Shown here: positions 1 through 13,016 of the stretch, in pieces
How the letters are laid out: every line of letters begins with the position of its first letter
How positions within the stretch are numbered: position 1 is the stretch's first letter
Assembly: GCF_001659605.2 (NCBI RefSeq)
Contig: NC_035170.2
Span: 28,996,020 to 29,060,019 of the forward strand
From: Manihot esculenta
Lineage: Eukaryota > Streptophyta > Magnoliopsida > Malpighiales > Euphorbiaceae
DNA: 64,000 bases
Direction of reading: 5' to 3'
Position numbers and translations under genes: made by a program
The notes under the pieces: generated by a model
Databases searched by the model: none
Told to the model about the DNA's origin: nothing
The model's input: the letters and a program-made list of their open reading frames with translations, nothing else

Positions 1-329
1 AATCTTCTACATGATTAATGCGTCTACTGTCTGCTTATTAACTTGATGTGTTTTTATGCTCGTTTCATTTTCATTAACCATATATGCTTTAAGTCACTAT
101 TTCTGTACTTCCTACTGTTGCATGTTCCATCGTGATCATTCATAGCAATTGGCTTTTCTCTTTCTGAAGATTTATGCAACTTCTAATCCTAGATGAAATA
201 CAACTAACTTTCAGTCAAGTTCATTGGTTTCCAGTCAGGACTAACCCCTATTTTAAGCCATTTCTCCACCTAAACCATTTAGAATGTATAGATCTTTGCA
301 ATTTTGACACTGATAGTTTTACGTAGCAG

Positions 330-1460
330 ATTCCCGTCAGCTGTAAAGGTATCTAAACTGAGCAAATATGATGCAACTCCTGCAAAAGGCACACTGACAT
401 ATGGGGAACAAAGTCCACTTGTTGATGCTCCTGCACAACCTCAATCTGAAGTGGATTTGGTATTTGTAAATTCCCTATATCAATTTTTTTTTTTTGTTTA
501 ATGACATGAAGCTGTTTAATTTCTTTCCCAATTGTATGACAGAGTCTATCTGCTAAACTATATTCTGCGTTACGGATGCTCCGAACTATCCTTGTTAAAG
601 AAGCTGGGGATGGGGTTATGGCATACCACATATTTGGGTGAGCTCCCACCCATTTCTTTCTGTATTTCTAATTGATAGAAATTTGTTTTAGAAGCAAGAT
701 TTGGAAAATGGATGGGAAGGTAAACCATTTGAAAATTGAGCTCTTATACAGACTTAGAATACATGCCAATTTGTTTTTCTTCTTCTTTTTTTTCTCTTTT
801 TGAAATTTTTTTTAACTAGTCACTTTATGTTCTGACGAGTTTCTGCTCCCCTTGATTTAGCAATGCCACACTGCAGCACCTCTGTAAAAGAATTCCCAGA
901 ACTAAAGAAGAGCTACTTGAGATAAATGGCATTGGAAAGTAAGTTTTCAGTTATGTATGGTTAAGTTATATATTGAATGCTCAAGATGTCTAATGTGCTT
1001 TTTGGCTTCAATTAGGGCCAAGGTAAGTAAGTATGGAGATCGTTTGCTGGAAACAATTGAATCTACTATCAGGGAACACCATAACACAGATAAGAATAGC
1101 AGTGGTAGCAATGACAGCACTGATTCGATAAAGAGGAGAAGAGATGCAACTAGGGCAGCAAAATTGAATGTGGAAGAGGAGGATGATTTCACCAAAAGTA
1201 CTGGTCGGTCAAAGAAAAGGGCAGCAAAGTTGCAGAACAAAGACACGGAGGTTTATAATGCCAGGGAGACAGATCAGAACCAATGCCTCGATGATGACCT
1301 AGATTTTGAGGATTCATGTTATGATCATGAAACTAATGGCTCGGCTGTAGAGGCTGACAAGAATGGTACAGGAAGAGTTCTTCCTTCATGGTCAACCCCA
1401 GGAAACAAGATAAAAAGTTCAAACCATAATTTGTTTCAAGAATATGCTATGAACAGCTAA
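330..1460 (+). CDS. RECQ4A: RECQ4A/BLM-type DNA helicase, 3' four exons (partial)
   Basis: This is the C-terminal end of a RecQ4A (plant Bloom/SGS1-like) 3'-5' DNA helicase, a nuclear enzyme that dissolves recombination intermediates. The visible exons are 330-459, 543-637, 861-938 and 1016-1460, joined by GT-AG introns with compatible phases, with the stop TAA at 1458-1460. Exons 2 to 4 encode an HRDC domain, with cues such as KEAGDGVMAYHIFG, RIPRTKEELLEINGIGK and KVSKYGDRLLETIEST. The tail after it is basic then acidic (DDDLDFED) and ends with a plant-type GRVLPSW motif. The helicase and RQC domains lie left of the window. All four exons are open, so nothing suggests a broken gene. The assignment to the 4A type rests on recalled similarity of the HRDC domain and tail. 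Confidence 0.88.
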
Positions 1461-2290
1461 GTTTCTTGATGTGTGCTAATTTTATTCTGCTTCATCAAGA
1501 AAGAAATTTCAACCAAACCGTGATTCATTCTGTACAGTTTTATATCTCAGGTTCTTATTAAAGGCAAACGCCTTCTAGTTACAAGTACCATGTCATTAAG
1601 TTCTGTGAGCGGCCTGAAACATTCGGTGATCTAATGAAATGAAAAATTGAGGTGTAGCATTGAAAGGCAAGTGACATTAAGCTAGAAGCATGTAGCTGGT
1701 GAATAATGTATGTTAGAAGGTGTTTTAAGTTTATGGTACCAAATGCTAGCAACTTATTATCAGCAACTTATCTGTAACGGGACAATTTTGATAAGAATAT
1801 GTGACCCCTTCTCGACCTATAAGATTAAGTGTCTAGGTTCAGGGTATCACCCCAAGGGAGAATTCTTCAATGGGCAGGTCAGGATGTAGGGTTGGACTAC
1901 GTGGCATCGCATTAACAACTGGCTGCTGATGTAATCGTCCAAAGCCTAATCGACTTGAGTTGCAGCTTATGGAGCGTTACCCAGAGATAGTGTAACCTTA
2001 TCCTCCAGTTAGAGTTAATTGAGCGATTTCAAGAGTGGATTATCCTGTTTGGCTTTGATTCATTGATTTACTTTTTCTTCAAATTCTTCATTGATAAGAA
2101 AGAAAAACTCTTTTTTTTTTTTATCAATTCTTTATTTATTTATTATTTAATATCTTTTTATTTGTTTATATTCATTTTAAATCTATCATCAGTCAACACT
2201 AACAGTCAACGTCATCCAATTGACAGAATAAATCTTTCACAAAATCAACACTAACAGTCAACGTCCCTCTTGGAGTTACAATTTTTTAAG
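1461..2290. other. Intergenic spacer with W-box-like repeats
   Basis: No gene is visible. The part to about 1700 is presumably the helicase 3' UTR and its flank. From 2190 to 2265 an approximately 20 bp direct repeat (core CACTAACAGTCAACGTC) occurs twice and brings together four GTCAA/TTGAC cores, the W-box sequence bound by WRKY factors. Whether it acts on the B3 gene 700 bp downstream is unknown. Confidence 0.5.
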
Positions 2291-2753
2291 CCACGAGATC
2301 ACATGCTTGTTCGCTAATGCAGACTTTGATCATTGGACGGTAAAATCTTGCAGCTCAAGTAATTGGCATGGTTCCATCTTGGTCTCACACGCCGGCATTC
2401 TTTGCCTCGCGCTGCATTGCAGAGTTCACTTCAGCAGAAAACAAATTAGAAACTTTTGCTTTCTCGCAATCTTGGAGAAAAACGATATGTAACTTCTAGA
2501 AAGTCGCTCGATTTTGTTCTCCGACCATTTCAGTCTTTCTTGTTTTACTAGTTCCAGTTCACACTCTGTGCTAGAGCTTGCAGATAGAGAGTTGGCGATT
2601 GCGAAAGCGGAGCTTGTTAAGTGGGGCTTTGAATATTATCTGGATAAAACCCACATGGGACCTACAAATCTTGCAGCTAAAAGACAAAGCCTCAGTCAAT
2701 TCTTCATGGCACACCGGCAGAGCTCGTGTCTTCGGCTCTATGCATCGCTAATG

Positions 2754-2895
2754 CATGCAAAGTTCTCTTAGAAAGTTGAGGACTAAAGAAGCCGCTCCAC
2801 AGCGTGCAGCTTTCAGTTTGCTCCAACGAAAAATTGCAGCGGATTAGTGGTTTTAAAAGAAAGAATTTGGTCGCAATCACCTGATGGCTATAAAA
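2754..2895 (+). promoter_or_regulatory. Promoter region of the B3 gene (RY motif and TATA box)
   Basis: A TATA-like CTATAAAA lies at about 2888-2895, roughly 120 bp before the chosen ATG. About 135 bp further upstream is the palindrome TGCATGCA (2752-2759). It contains CATGCA, the RY element recognised by some B3 proteins. The TATA box fits the gene start well; the RY motif is only suggestive. Confidence 0.45.
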
Positions 2896-2995
2896 CTTGA
2901 TTTGTTTTTCTTTAACTACACCAGCAGGTTACTTACAACGCCATTTAGATCGCTGAACTGAAGAAATTTTCCAATTTTTCTTCTCTTTCCGGTGG

Positions 2996-3013
2996 ATGTG
3001 CTCTATAAATTAA
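2996..3013 (+). other. Five-codon upstream ORF overlapping the B3 start codon
   Basis: An ATG at 2996 opens a reading frame of five codons (MCSIN). Its stop TAA (3011-3013) overlaps the first base of the main B3 ATG, giving TAATG. Such overlapping stop-start arrangements can permit reinitiation or reduce translation. It matters only if transcription starts near the TATA box at 2888, which the sequence suggests but does not prove. Confidence 0.4.
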
Positions 3014-3432
3014 TGGGAAACTCTCAGAGATTGAAGAGAGCAAGCAGAGGGCGAAGTGAAGCACACAGTTGCATACAAGTAAAAGCAATGGAATACTTCA
3101 AGAAAGAGTTGTCATCCACTGATATTAACAAAAGACTGGCAGTTCCGACAAGATTTTTCCAGCTTATTCGTCCTCGTTTCAAGGGGAATCATTTTCTTGA
3201 TTTGAAGGTCAAGTACAAGAACCAGAAGATGGGGCTTCGTTGCTGCAGAAGAAAGGAAGGCACTCATCCTAAACCTGTTTTAACTAAGGGGTGGGTTGAA
3301 TTTGTTAGGCGTGAGAAGCTCAAAGCTGGTGACCGGATTGTTCTTGAAGAAGAAGATGAAGCTACTGCTGGAGTGGAGTTCAGGATTGAGGTTCAGAAGA
3401 AGCCGTTCAGGTTGTTTGGGAAGGATATATAG
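3013..3432 (+). CDS. Small B3 DNA-binding-domain protein (139 aa)
   Basis: This single-exon gene encodes a nuclear protein that is almost entirely one B3 domain. The domain spans about residues 27-125. It begins with FKKELSSTDINKRLAVPTRF, has a middle strand around HFLDLKVKY and ends with LTKGWVEFVRREKLKAGDR followed by an acidic loop. B3 domains bind DNA through two loops; this layout resembles the small single-B3 plant proteins more than ARF, LAV or RAV factors, which carry extra domains. The N-terminus is basic (RLKRASRGR) and could help nuclear import. I start at ATG 3013 because the in-frame codon at 2992 is GTG. No effector domain is seen. The target genes cannot be told. A decayed copy lies at 8159-8310. 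Confidence 0.75.
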   Translation: MGNSQRLKRASRGRSEAHSCIQVKAMEYFKKELSSTDINKRLAVPTRFFQLIRPRFKGNHFLDLKVKYKNQKMGLRCCRRKEGTHPKPVLTKGWVEFVRREKLKAGDRIVLEEEDEATAGVEFRIEVQKKPFRLFGKDI

Positions 3433-4800
3433 CACAAGTTATTAGTATTGATTTTCCCTCTCTCCCTGCTGTAGAACTGATGATTAATTAATGCATATTA
3501 GTAGCCTAACTAAATTAAATAATTTAATTATATCATATATGGAAATTCAATCCCTATGTTGTCCAGTTTCTTATGCTTAGTGGCTATGGCCATTGAACTT
3601 TTTCATAATTATGTTTACAAACCTTCAACTTCATATCAATAAAATTATCCTGCTTTGAATTTTCCTAATAAGAAGAAGATCCCTTGTCAAGGAATTTTCT
3701 TTCACTATTAGTTGGGGAATTTTCCTTTTTCTTATCACTTCAGTCCAAGCCTTGTGAATTAAGCCAACAATTTGGTCCAATAGAAGGTCCAATTTATTCA
3801 AATCCAAGGTCCAATTTATCATTGCCTCCGGCCTAGATTGCTAGTTGAAACTGAAGCAATCATTTGCTAAATGATTGATCTGCCTAAATTGCTCGCTAAT
3901 ACTTTTTTTTGTTTTTCAGAAATAAATATTCTGCATTAAAAAAAGCCTAAGTCCAAATATGTAAGGAAAACAAAGTGAACCAACATCACAAAAAGCCGAA
4001 TCCAAGAATAACTAAAAATAGAAAAGCCCAGCGACTTAAAAGAACTATAAGAGATGTTGCAAGGGACCAACACCGACCACCAATTAGAAACGACGCCCCC
4101 ATAGTGTTCACGAAGGAGCATTTCTCTAACTAAACACACAAAACCTCATGGGTAAGACAATTCAAAAAAATACAAAAGGGAGACTTTGTTCGAATGTTGA
4201 GCAGCTTACAAGGGAGATCCAGAGAAGGAAAGGAAAAGAGAGGGAGGCGGCCTTCGCGACATCGAAGAAGAAACAAAACCATGTCTTAAAAGACTTCTAT
4301 GGCTTATTTGGCAAAAACGAATGGATGAACATTGTCTTCCTTGGGTCCTCAAAATAACTTAATATGCAAAAGAAGGAAGAGATTGCTTGTAAACACTCCA
4401 TCGCGTCAAATCAAACATAAATTTAACTAAATCGAGATTGAAACGAAATAACAGAGTTTCTTTTAAAATTGATACGCCAACCGTTATCTCCATAAAATTC
4501 AAAATAAATCCTAAACATGCAATATACACGCATATCTATGAATTTTAAATACTGCAATTAAAAGAAATTGACAAAATAAAAATAATAAAAAAAATTGATA
4601 TTCAAGATAATAGACTTATTATAAGAATTTTAGATATTTTCACAATAAATTATATGATATTTTTAAAATTTTTTTTAAGTGTCATATATTCTAATTTTTT
4701 AATACATAAAGAGAAGATATTTTCTAATAAAAATCATTCATTTTATATAATTGAAAAAAAGGGCCTAAAATTGGAAGCCGACTAGATTACTAGAACAGTC
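3433..4800. other. Intergenic spacer, possible decayed element at 3900-4360
   Basis: No supported gene. The stretch 3930-4360 is less AT-rich than its surroundings and carries open frames on both strands (4148-4357 plus, 3936-4139 minus). The minus frame is rich in hydrophobic and aromatic residues, as in the tails of old LINEs, but no diagnostic motif is present. The stretch 4360-4780 is plain AT-rich DNA. Confidence 0.3.
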
Positions 4801-4813
4801 GAGTAATTACATT

Positions 4814-4955
4814 GAAGGTTCTTCATCATGACCACGAACCTACCAACTACGCAACCCATGACTTCATCGATCAATATTGACCGTTAGATTCCAGCTTTTG
4901 TTTCTTTCCTATGGAGATTTTCCAATCAATTGAGTCGGCAACTGCCCCTATATAA
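4814..4955 (+). promoter_or_regulatory. Polyubiquitin 1 promoter: heat-shock-like element to TATA box
   Basis: In order: GAAGGTTC at 4814-4821 (two inverted heat-shock half-sites, GAA and TTC), TGACCGTT at 4878-4885, TTTCTTTCCT at 4901-4910, GAGTCGGC at 4932-4939 and TATATAA at 4949-4955. The predicted leader is about 80 nt and CT-rich. I see no sign of the 5' leader intron found in many polyubiquitin genes. The same five motifs recur in the same order before the second polyubiquitin gene, which makes them more credible than single matches. Confidence 0.6.
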
Positions 4956-5029
4956 TAAGCTTTTCCTCTTCTCTTCTCCTCATCTGAATCTCATCATCCT
5001 AAATCCTTTGGTCACTCCGACTTTTCTAA

Positions 5030-5980
<951 letters not shown>

Positions 5981-8158
5981 TTGAAAATCATTCAAGTTTG
6001 ATGCAGTTTGTGTCCGAGTATTAAGCCTAAGCATATGGCTTCTGATATATTATGTGTGCTTAATTAATAATTCAAGTTTCTTAATTATAATGTAAGCTAT
6101 TTCCTACTTGCCGGTTATATTATTATGTAGATGCAGGGTCTGCAATTGCAATAACTAATTAATATAATCTATTCTCTTTTATATCTGATTTTAAATTTAA
6201 AATTAATTGGTTTTGAAATCAATTGGTGGATAGGGAATAAATCATGAAATTTTTTTATTAAAAATGTAATTTATTTTTATAAAATAAAAAAATAACTATA
6301 GAAAAAATTAGTAGTAGTGATGGAGGAGAATTATTTAAATAAAAACAATTAATATTTAAATGATTTTTATCTAATATTTTATTTTAAATGTTAAAAAAAA
6401 ATAGTAAAAACATTTAAAACATGAACCATTTAAAAATTGAGAAAATAGATGAAAATCATATGAAATACAAATTGTACTACTGAATTTTATATATAAAATG
6501 GATATATAAAATTTATATATTTAAATAGTGAAAAAGATAAAATTATTAAATTATTATTATAATAAGTTATATAATTTATGTTTAATAATTTAATTATTCA
6601 AAATTTATATAGCTTGATTTAATATTAGAAATATTATATTATTTTTTTATTATATTTTAATTATTTATATTTTTTATAATTTATTTAAATTAAATAGAAT
6701 TTTATTTTAATAATATTTTATACAATTAATTTTATTAATTCTTTATTTGTTTTATATTTTATCACAATTAATATTTTTCTAATAATTTTAATCAAATTTT
6801 ATATATTTATTTTATATAATTATTCACATTAAAGAATAAAAATATATAATATTTATTAATTTATTAATTAAATTATAGTAAACATGATTTTAAAAAATAT
6901 CAAATCAATAAATTAATACAATTGTGAAATAATAAAACCTTTTTATATAATATTTTATTATAAATTATATATAATTATATAATTTTTAATAGTGAATTAT
7001 TTAATCATTTAAATATCTTTTTATTGGGTAATTATTCAGTTTTTATAAATATATTTTTAATATTTTAATTATTATTAAAATAAAAAATATAATAATTTTA
7101 TAATGATAAAATATAATAAAATTTTTGTAAATTACATTTTAATCTTTATATTTTAATATAATTAACGATTTAATTTTTTTATTTTAAAAAATAAATATTT
7201 AAATATTTTAAAATTTTAATTCGTTTAAATAATAAATCTTTCCATTTAAAAATCTGTTAATCAATTAGGAAAAGAGAAAGAGAATATATTTTAATTTTAA
7301 TAATACTCTCCCAAATCTAATTTCTCTCTCTTTTTCATCTTTCTTAATTCAAAAATGTCAGATTCACAAATGAAGTTATCTAAATTCTAGTTTACACGGT
7401 TTTAGTTCTTGATCTATTTACATATCTCTCATCTCTTCTCTCCGTTTGATTCTCTGAGCTTATCTCATCCTTCATTAACGTCATCATCGTCCAATAATCA
7501 TCCTCCATCGCGGCTATCTATCATGTTTTAGTCGAACTGTATTGCCATCACGCCAACTTTAGTCATCTTCCAATATCTTCTAAGACAATTCTCGCAAGTT
7601 GCAAATTAATATTTTTAGAGTTTCCTTTGACAAATCAAACTTTTCATGGGTATATCCATAGTGTATTTAATATATATATTAATTATTATTTTATATGAAA
7701 ATAAAATTAAAAATATATAAAAAATTATAAATTTGTGCCAAGTAATTTTTCATATATTTATTATTATTCATATGTAATAGTAATAATGTTGGTTATAATT
7801 TTTTTCATTTTATTTATTATTAAAAATAAAAATAAAATATCTATATTAAATTTTTTATTTTATTATGATTAATATATTATATTAAAAAATTATAAGAAAT
7901 TAACTAATAATAACTGTAAAAAATTAAAAAAATTATATTATAATATTAAAGATAATAAACTATATTTATTATGAATTAGTAAAGTTATTAAATATAAAAA
8001 TATAATTTAAAAATAAAAATAAAATGTATTATTTATTATAAATATATAATTTTAAGAGTATCATTTAAAAGTTTAAATATATTATTTATATCTGTACACT
8101 CTATTTTAAATTTAGTTTTTATATATATATATATATAAATATAAATTGGTTTTTTTAT
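5981..8158. other. Extremely AT-rich intergenic block
   Basis: The first 150 bases are presumably the 3' UTR of the polyubiquitin gene. From about 6180 to 7300 and again 7650-8150 the sequence is nearly all A and T with many TTTAAATT/AATAAT runs. A less AT-rich island at 7310-7640 contains CT-rich stretches but no convincing ORF. No tRNA, repeat boundary or terminal inverted repeat could be recognised. Confidence 0.6.
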
Positions 8159-8310
8159 GAGGAGCGTTTTGTTGATTTGAAGATCTAGTACGAGATTCAC
8201 AAGGTGAAGCTGGAGTTTCGGGGCATGAAAGGGGTTTTCGTCAAATTGGGGGACTAAAAGGATATTTTTCAAAACAAGGAGGAACAAGTTTTTGTCCAAG
8301 TGAAATGCGG
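8159..8310 (+). pseudogene. Decayed B3-domain gene fragment
   Basis: In one frame this reads FVDLKI-stop-YEIHKVKLEFRGMKG, then KLGD-stop-KDIF, then EEQVFVQVKCG. The first part matches the middle strand of the upstream B3 gene (FLDLKVKYKNQKMGLR). At the DNA level, about 25 of 29 bases agree around TTGATTTGAAG (here 8168-8196). The second part resembles the B3 ending KAGDRIVLEEE...FRIEVQKK. Two in-frame stops (TAG, TAA) and the loss of the central KPVLTKGW segment make it non-coding. It sits upstream of polyubiquitin 2, as the intact B3 gene sits upstream of polyubiquitin 1, so a tandem duplication of the pair is likely. Confidence 0.5.
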
Positions 8311-8842
8311 GTCAGATATTCCATCACAACCCGCGGCACGGTAGAAATATATATATATAGTATAAGTATAATAATTTTTTTTTTTATAATATAATAATAT
8401 ATTTCAAACACCAATGACCGTCTAGATGAGAGGTTGGGCACTATTTTCCTCCTGGCCAAGTTGAGCATTCAATTTCTTTTACACTTGTGAAAAAACTTGA
8501 TATAATTTTTAAAAAAAAAAATTAATTGAGGAACTGATTAAATTTAAAATCAAATTGATATTATCTGAAATTAAAATGAATTTAAATTAATATTTTTAAA
8601 TTAATTTTGGATGATGTAGTTAAATTGATACTCTAATTTAATTTTTTATGAAAATTATATTTTTAAAAATAATAATTAATATTATCCAATAATTTATAAT
8701 TTTTTAAAATTATTTCTTTTTTAAAAAAATCTACATATAATTTTTTTGTAATCTTCCGAATATAGACGATTCAAGAAGACAAGGTTAAGAATTTACCAAG
8801 ATGGAAATGGAAGGCACACGAAAACATTCAAGGGATTAGCTG
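8311..8842. other. AT-rich spacer before polyubiquitin 2
   Basis: Mostly AT-rich. A heat-shock half-site pair TTCAAGAA occurs at 8770-8777 and may extend the polyubiquitin promoter. Nothing else is supported. Confidence 0.4.
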
Positions 8843-8984
8843 GAAGGTTCCTGACCGTTGGCCCCCAAACGACGCAACGTTTTCTTCCAGCCAAACTTGA
8901 CCACTACTTTCTTTCCTTGGATAGGAAGGATTCTGTTCCTTCCACACCCTCCCATTCAGAGTCGGCTGTTCTCCTCTATATAAA
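8843..8984 (+). promoter_or_regulatory. Polyubiquitin 2 promoter with the same motif order
   Basis: In order: GAAGGTTC (8843-8850), TGACCGTT (8852-8859), TTTCTTTCCT (8908-8917), GAGTCGGC (8959-8966) and TATATAAA (8977-8984), followed by a leader of roughly 85 nt. GAGTCGGC lies 10 bases before the TATA box here and 9 before it in polyubiquitin 1. GAAGGTTC plus the nearby TTCAAGAA suggests heat induction, as is known for polyubiquitin genes; expression is not shown by the sequence. Confidence 0.6.
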
Positions 8985-9084
8985 CTCGCTTCTTCGTGCT
9001 TCTTCTCATCTTCATCTAGTCAATCAAAATCCTTTCTTCTACAAAATCTCCCGAGAAAACAAGCCTCTTCTTTTTCTCTTTTAG

Positions 9085-10470
<1,386 letters not shown>

Positions 10471-11682
10471 ATCAAAGTCTGTTTCTTTTCAAAGTTGTGT
10501 GTCTAGTATTTGGTTTCTTGCATTTCATATTAAACATCAGATGTTCTTTGCCAAGGATATCTAATAGTATTGTGTCATGTTTTAAGTCTGATTGATAAAT
10601 AAAGTTACTTGATTTCCTCTAGCTTATTATATTATCTTATACTTGCCTTGTGCTTCTAATCTGCTTTACGTAATCTGTTTCGCATATCAATTTCTGATCC
10701 AAAGAAATTTTTACAATGTGCTTGGAATTGAGCCAAGAAGTCTCAAGATTATGAGATGATCTTTTTTAACTTGTGCTTTTCATGTTGCTTTTTACGAGCT
10801 TGAAGCCTCAAACCTGATTTGCCTATCAATTTAAAGATATGCAGTAATGATACGTTTTGTTTTATGAATGGAATTGAGCCAAGAAGTTGCTAGTTTGTGG
10901 AGATGATTTTGGAAAGTTTAACCTTTAGAGCTCTGTATTCTGCTATTTCATGGTTATTTCACACAGGATTCAAGCCTCAATCCTGCTTTGCATATGAATT
11001 GCTGATCCATTAAATGCAGTTAGGTTTACTCTTTTTCTTTTTTCTTTCTTCCGAAAGGTTTACTCTTTCCAATGTCTGGTATTGGAACCGAGAATTTGCA
11101 AGGATGATTTTGCAACTTCCACTTTATTAGCTGTGTACGAACTGATAACAAGAAGAAAGCAATTCTGGGGCCTTTCAATCTGACGTTAGTCTGATATTCA
11201 TGAGTTGCAATTTGATATTTAGACTTGGGTAATTTAATAGTTAAAAAAATGTTTTTGAAATTGTACTAGTCAAGATTTGGTGGAATTGAGAATAGATCAT
11301 TGCGTAAATTGTTGATTTTTATCCAGTTCAGTTCAAGATTTTAGGAGAAAGACTGAACTAACAGTATGACTTGAGCATGTAAACTGAATCAATTCCGGGT
11401 CCAAAACCAAACCTTGGCTGGGTCTACAGTAACCCATCAGCCAGAGTAAAGGTGAAAGTTTGGGAGCTTATGCTTTGCTTCAGATCAGGGAATTGTAAAC
11501 AAAATTATGGTGAATTTATTCTTTTATTGCTTGGGGGTTGGGAGAGCCAAAGTTGGAATCATCTTTATTGCAACCTAGAAAAAGAGTAATATTTACAGAG
11601 GAACAGATATTGAACAAGAAGTTCAGTTACATAGCATAGTCATCACATTCAGTCATTCACTCGCAAGAGAGAGAGAGAGAGA
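10471..11682. repeat. Spacer with three degenerate ~150-200 bp direct repeats
   Basis: The 3' flank of polyubiquitin 2 contains diverged repeats. GGAATTGAGCCAAGAAGT occurs near 10724 and again near 10870, each followed by a segment with AGATGAT, a run about CAAGCCTCAA-CCTG and a CATATCAATT-like piece. A weaker third copy starts near 11083 (TTGGAACCGAGAATTTGCAAGGATGATTTTG). No gene is seen. The last ~60 bases before 11683 include a short (GA) run in the likely leader of the DC1 gene. Confidence 0.45.
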
Positions 11683-12909
11683 ATGGACATAGCAAACAGT
11701 GGTAAGCAAAAACAACCGAAGTTGCCAGTGATCATAGCAATTAGAGGATCTTTAGACATTCAACAGAGTGAAATAGCTTACAAATTAGCCGAGTCCCTTA
11801 ACTATCCTCTTATTGATGAACGAGATATCAATCAAATGATCCTAGACCATGAGATCCTCTCTTCAACTCTGTCCACTGCGACTACTCCATCTGCCTCAAT
11901 TTCTAGAGACTTGCCTTTCAAAATTGCCTCTCAGATCTCCTCAACCCTTCTCCTGTTGAAGTTCCCAGTTATCATCAATACTTCCATCTCTGAGACTTAC
12001 CACTTGGACCATTTGTTGCAGCTAGCAATTTCTAGGGAAGCGCTTTTGATTATCATTGATTGCTCTTCGTATCAAATCGATCTGGTTCTTGAAGATTATT
12101 ACTGGGTTAAACACTTCAGCATCAGCATGGAGACATTTGATGTGGAGGAATTCATCCCTAAGATACTGGAAGCTGTAGAAAATTATGAAGTTGCAAGTCT
12201 TCAGGACCCTGAAGATGGAGGTGAAGCTGATTCTTCACAGGATAGCATGAGCATACCTGTTCAGAGTCTTCTTCATGAGTTCTCCTTCACTGAAGAGCCT
12301 GTGATGGCATCCAATGAACACCATTGCAGCCATTGTCAAGAGGTCATTTCCGGTCCGAGCTATCAATGTATTGAATGTGATGAGTTCATCCTTCACAAAT
12401 CATGCGCAGAGCTACCCGCAGATTCAGAAGCAATTTCAAAGTATTACCCATTTTATATAAACCCAAATCCATCCAACTTCAACTTTCCAGAGACCCACAA
12501 GTGCAGGGTTTGTGAAAGCTACTCCTCGGAATGCAGCAGTTGCCTCTTGCAGACTCATATCAGGTGTGGGATTTTACCAACAATTTGCAGATATCAAAGA
12601 CATGAACATCCACTTAGCTTTGTTATTATGCCATTTTGGTTTGATTATGAGTATAAATGCTACGACTGTGGGGAGTATGGGAAGTTCATTGGCTACAAAT
12701 GCCATGGCTGCTGCCTTGATCTTCATCCCAGTTGTGCAATCTCAAAAACAAAGAGTGGAGGTGTAGATGAGGATGCAAACTCAGATGCAGAGATGGTTCC
12801 CAAGATTATTGGCGGTGAACCGACGGAGCCTGCACTGCAAGAGGCGTATGCATTGAGACGCGACATGATTGTGAAGGCTGTTGGAGCAGGTTACGCTGGA
12901 CACAAATAG
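11683..12909 (+). CDS. DC1 zinc-finger protein with a P-loop-like N-terminal domain (408 aa)
   Basis: This intronless gene encodes two parts. Residues ~13-160 resemble a small nucleotide-kinase/AAA_33 P-loop fold: a first strand plus loop (VIIAIRGSLDIQQSEIAYKL), then LNYPLIDERDI, and later strands PVIINTSI and ALLIIIDCS. The loop has no GxxxxGKS/T, so nucleotide binding is doubtful. Residues ~211-355 carry three DC1-type Cys/His fingers (HCSHCQEV...C-ECDEFILHKSC; CRVCESYSSECSSC...HIRC; YKCYDCGEYG...CHGCCLDLHPSC), which bind zinc and in related plant proteins are linked to diacylglycerol-like or protein contacts in stress signalling. The C-terminus ends in a helical stretch. Start ATG 11683 follows a GA-rich leader. 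Finger identity is firm; the N-terminal fold is inference. Confidence 0.8.
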   Translation: MDIANSGKQKQPKLPVIIAIRGSLDIQQSEIAYKLAESLNYPLIDERDINQMILDHEILSSTLSTATTPSASISRDLPFKIASQISSTLLLLKFPVIINTSISETYHLDHLLQLAISREALLIIIDCSSYQIDLVLEDYYWVKHFSISMETFDVEEFIPKILEAVENYEVASLQDPEDGGEADSSQDSMSIPVQSLLHEFSFTEEPVMASNEHHCSHCQEVISGPSYQCIECDEFILHKSCAELPADSEAISKYYPFYINPNPSNFNFPETHKCRVCESYSSECSSCLLQTHIRCGILPTICRYQRHEHPLSFVIMPFWFDYEYKCYDCGEYGKFIGYKCHGCCLDLHPSCAISKTKSGGVDEDANSDAEMVPKIIGGEPTEPALQEAYALRRDMIVKAVGAGYAGHK

Positions 12910-12957
12910 GATTTTGAGAGTTCAACATTTGGAATGAGCTGATTTCTGAAGCTGCAG

Positions 12958-13016
12958 TTCTATGGTGATTTATTAATAGAACAATATTTGCTTATTTAAA
13001 AAAAATCACCATAGAA
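12958..13016 (+). repeat. Perfect 14-bp inverted repeat after the DC1 gene
   Basis: TTCTATGGTGATTT at 12958-12971 is the exact reverse complement of AAATCACCATAGAA at 13003-13016, with a 31-base AT-rich loop. It begins 48 bases past the DC1 stop codon, so it probably lies in the 3' UTR and would form a stable hairpin in the transcript. It could also be the ends of a tiny MITE remnant. Confidence 0.65.

Noticed and set aside
2307..2771. Two short plus-strand ORFs before the B3 gene
   Set aside because: No domain, no splice partner and overlap with the likely B3 promoter. Treated as chance.
8036..8468. Minus-strand ORFs across the B3 relic
   Set aside because: The similarity to B3 is on the plus strand; these are reverse shadows plus AT-rich sequence.
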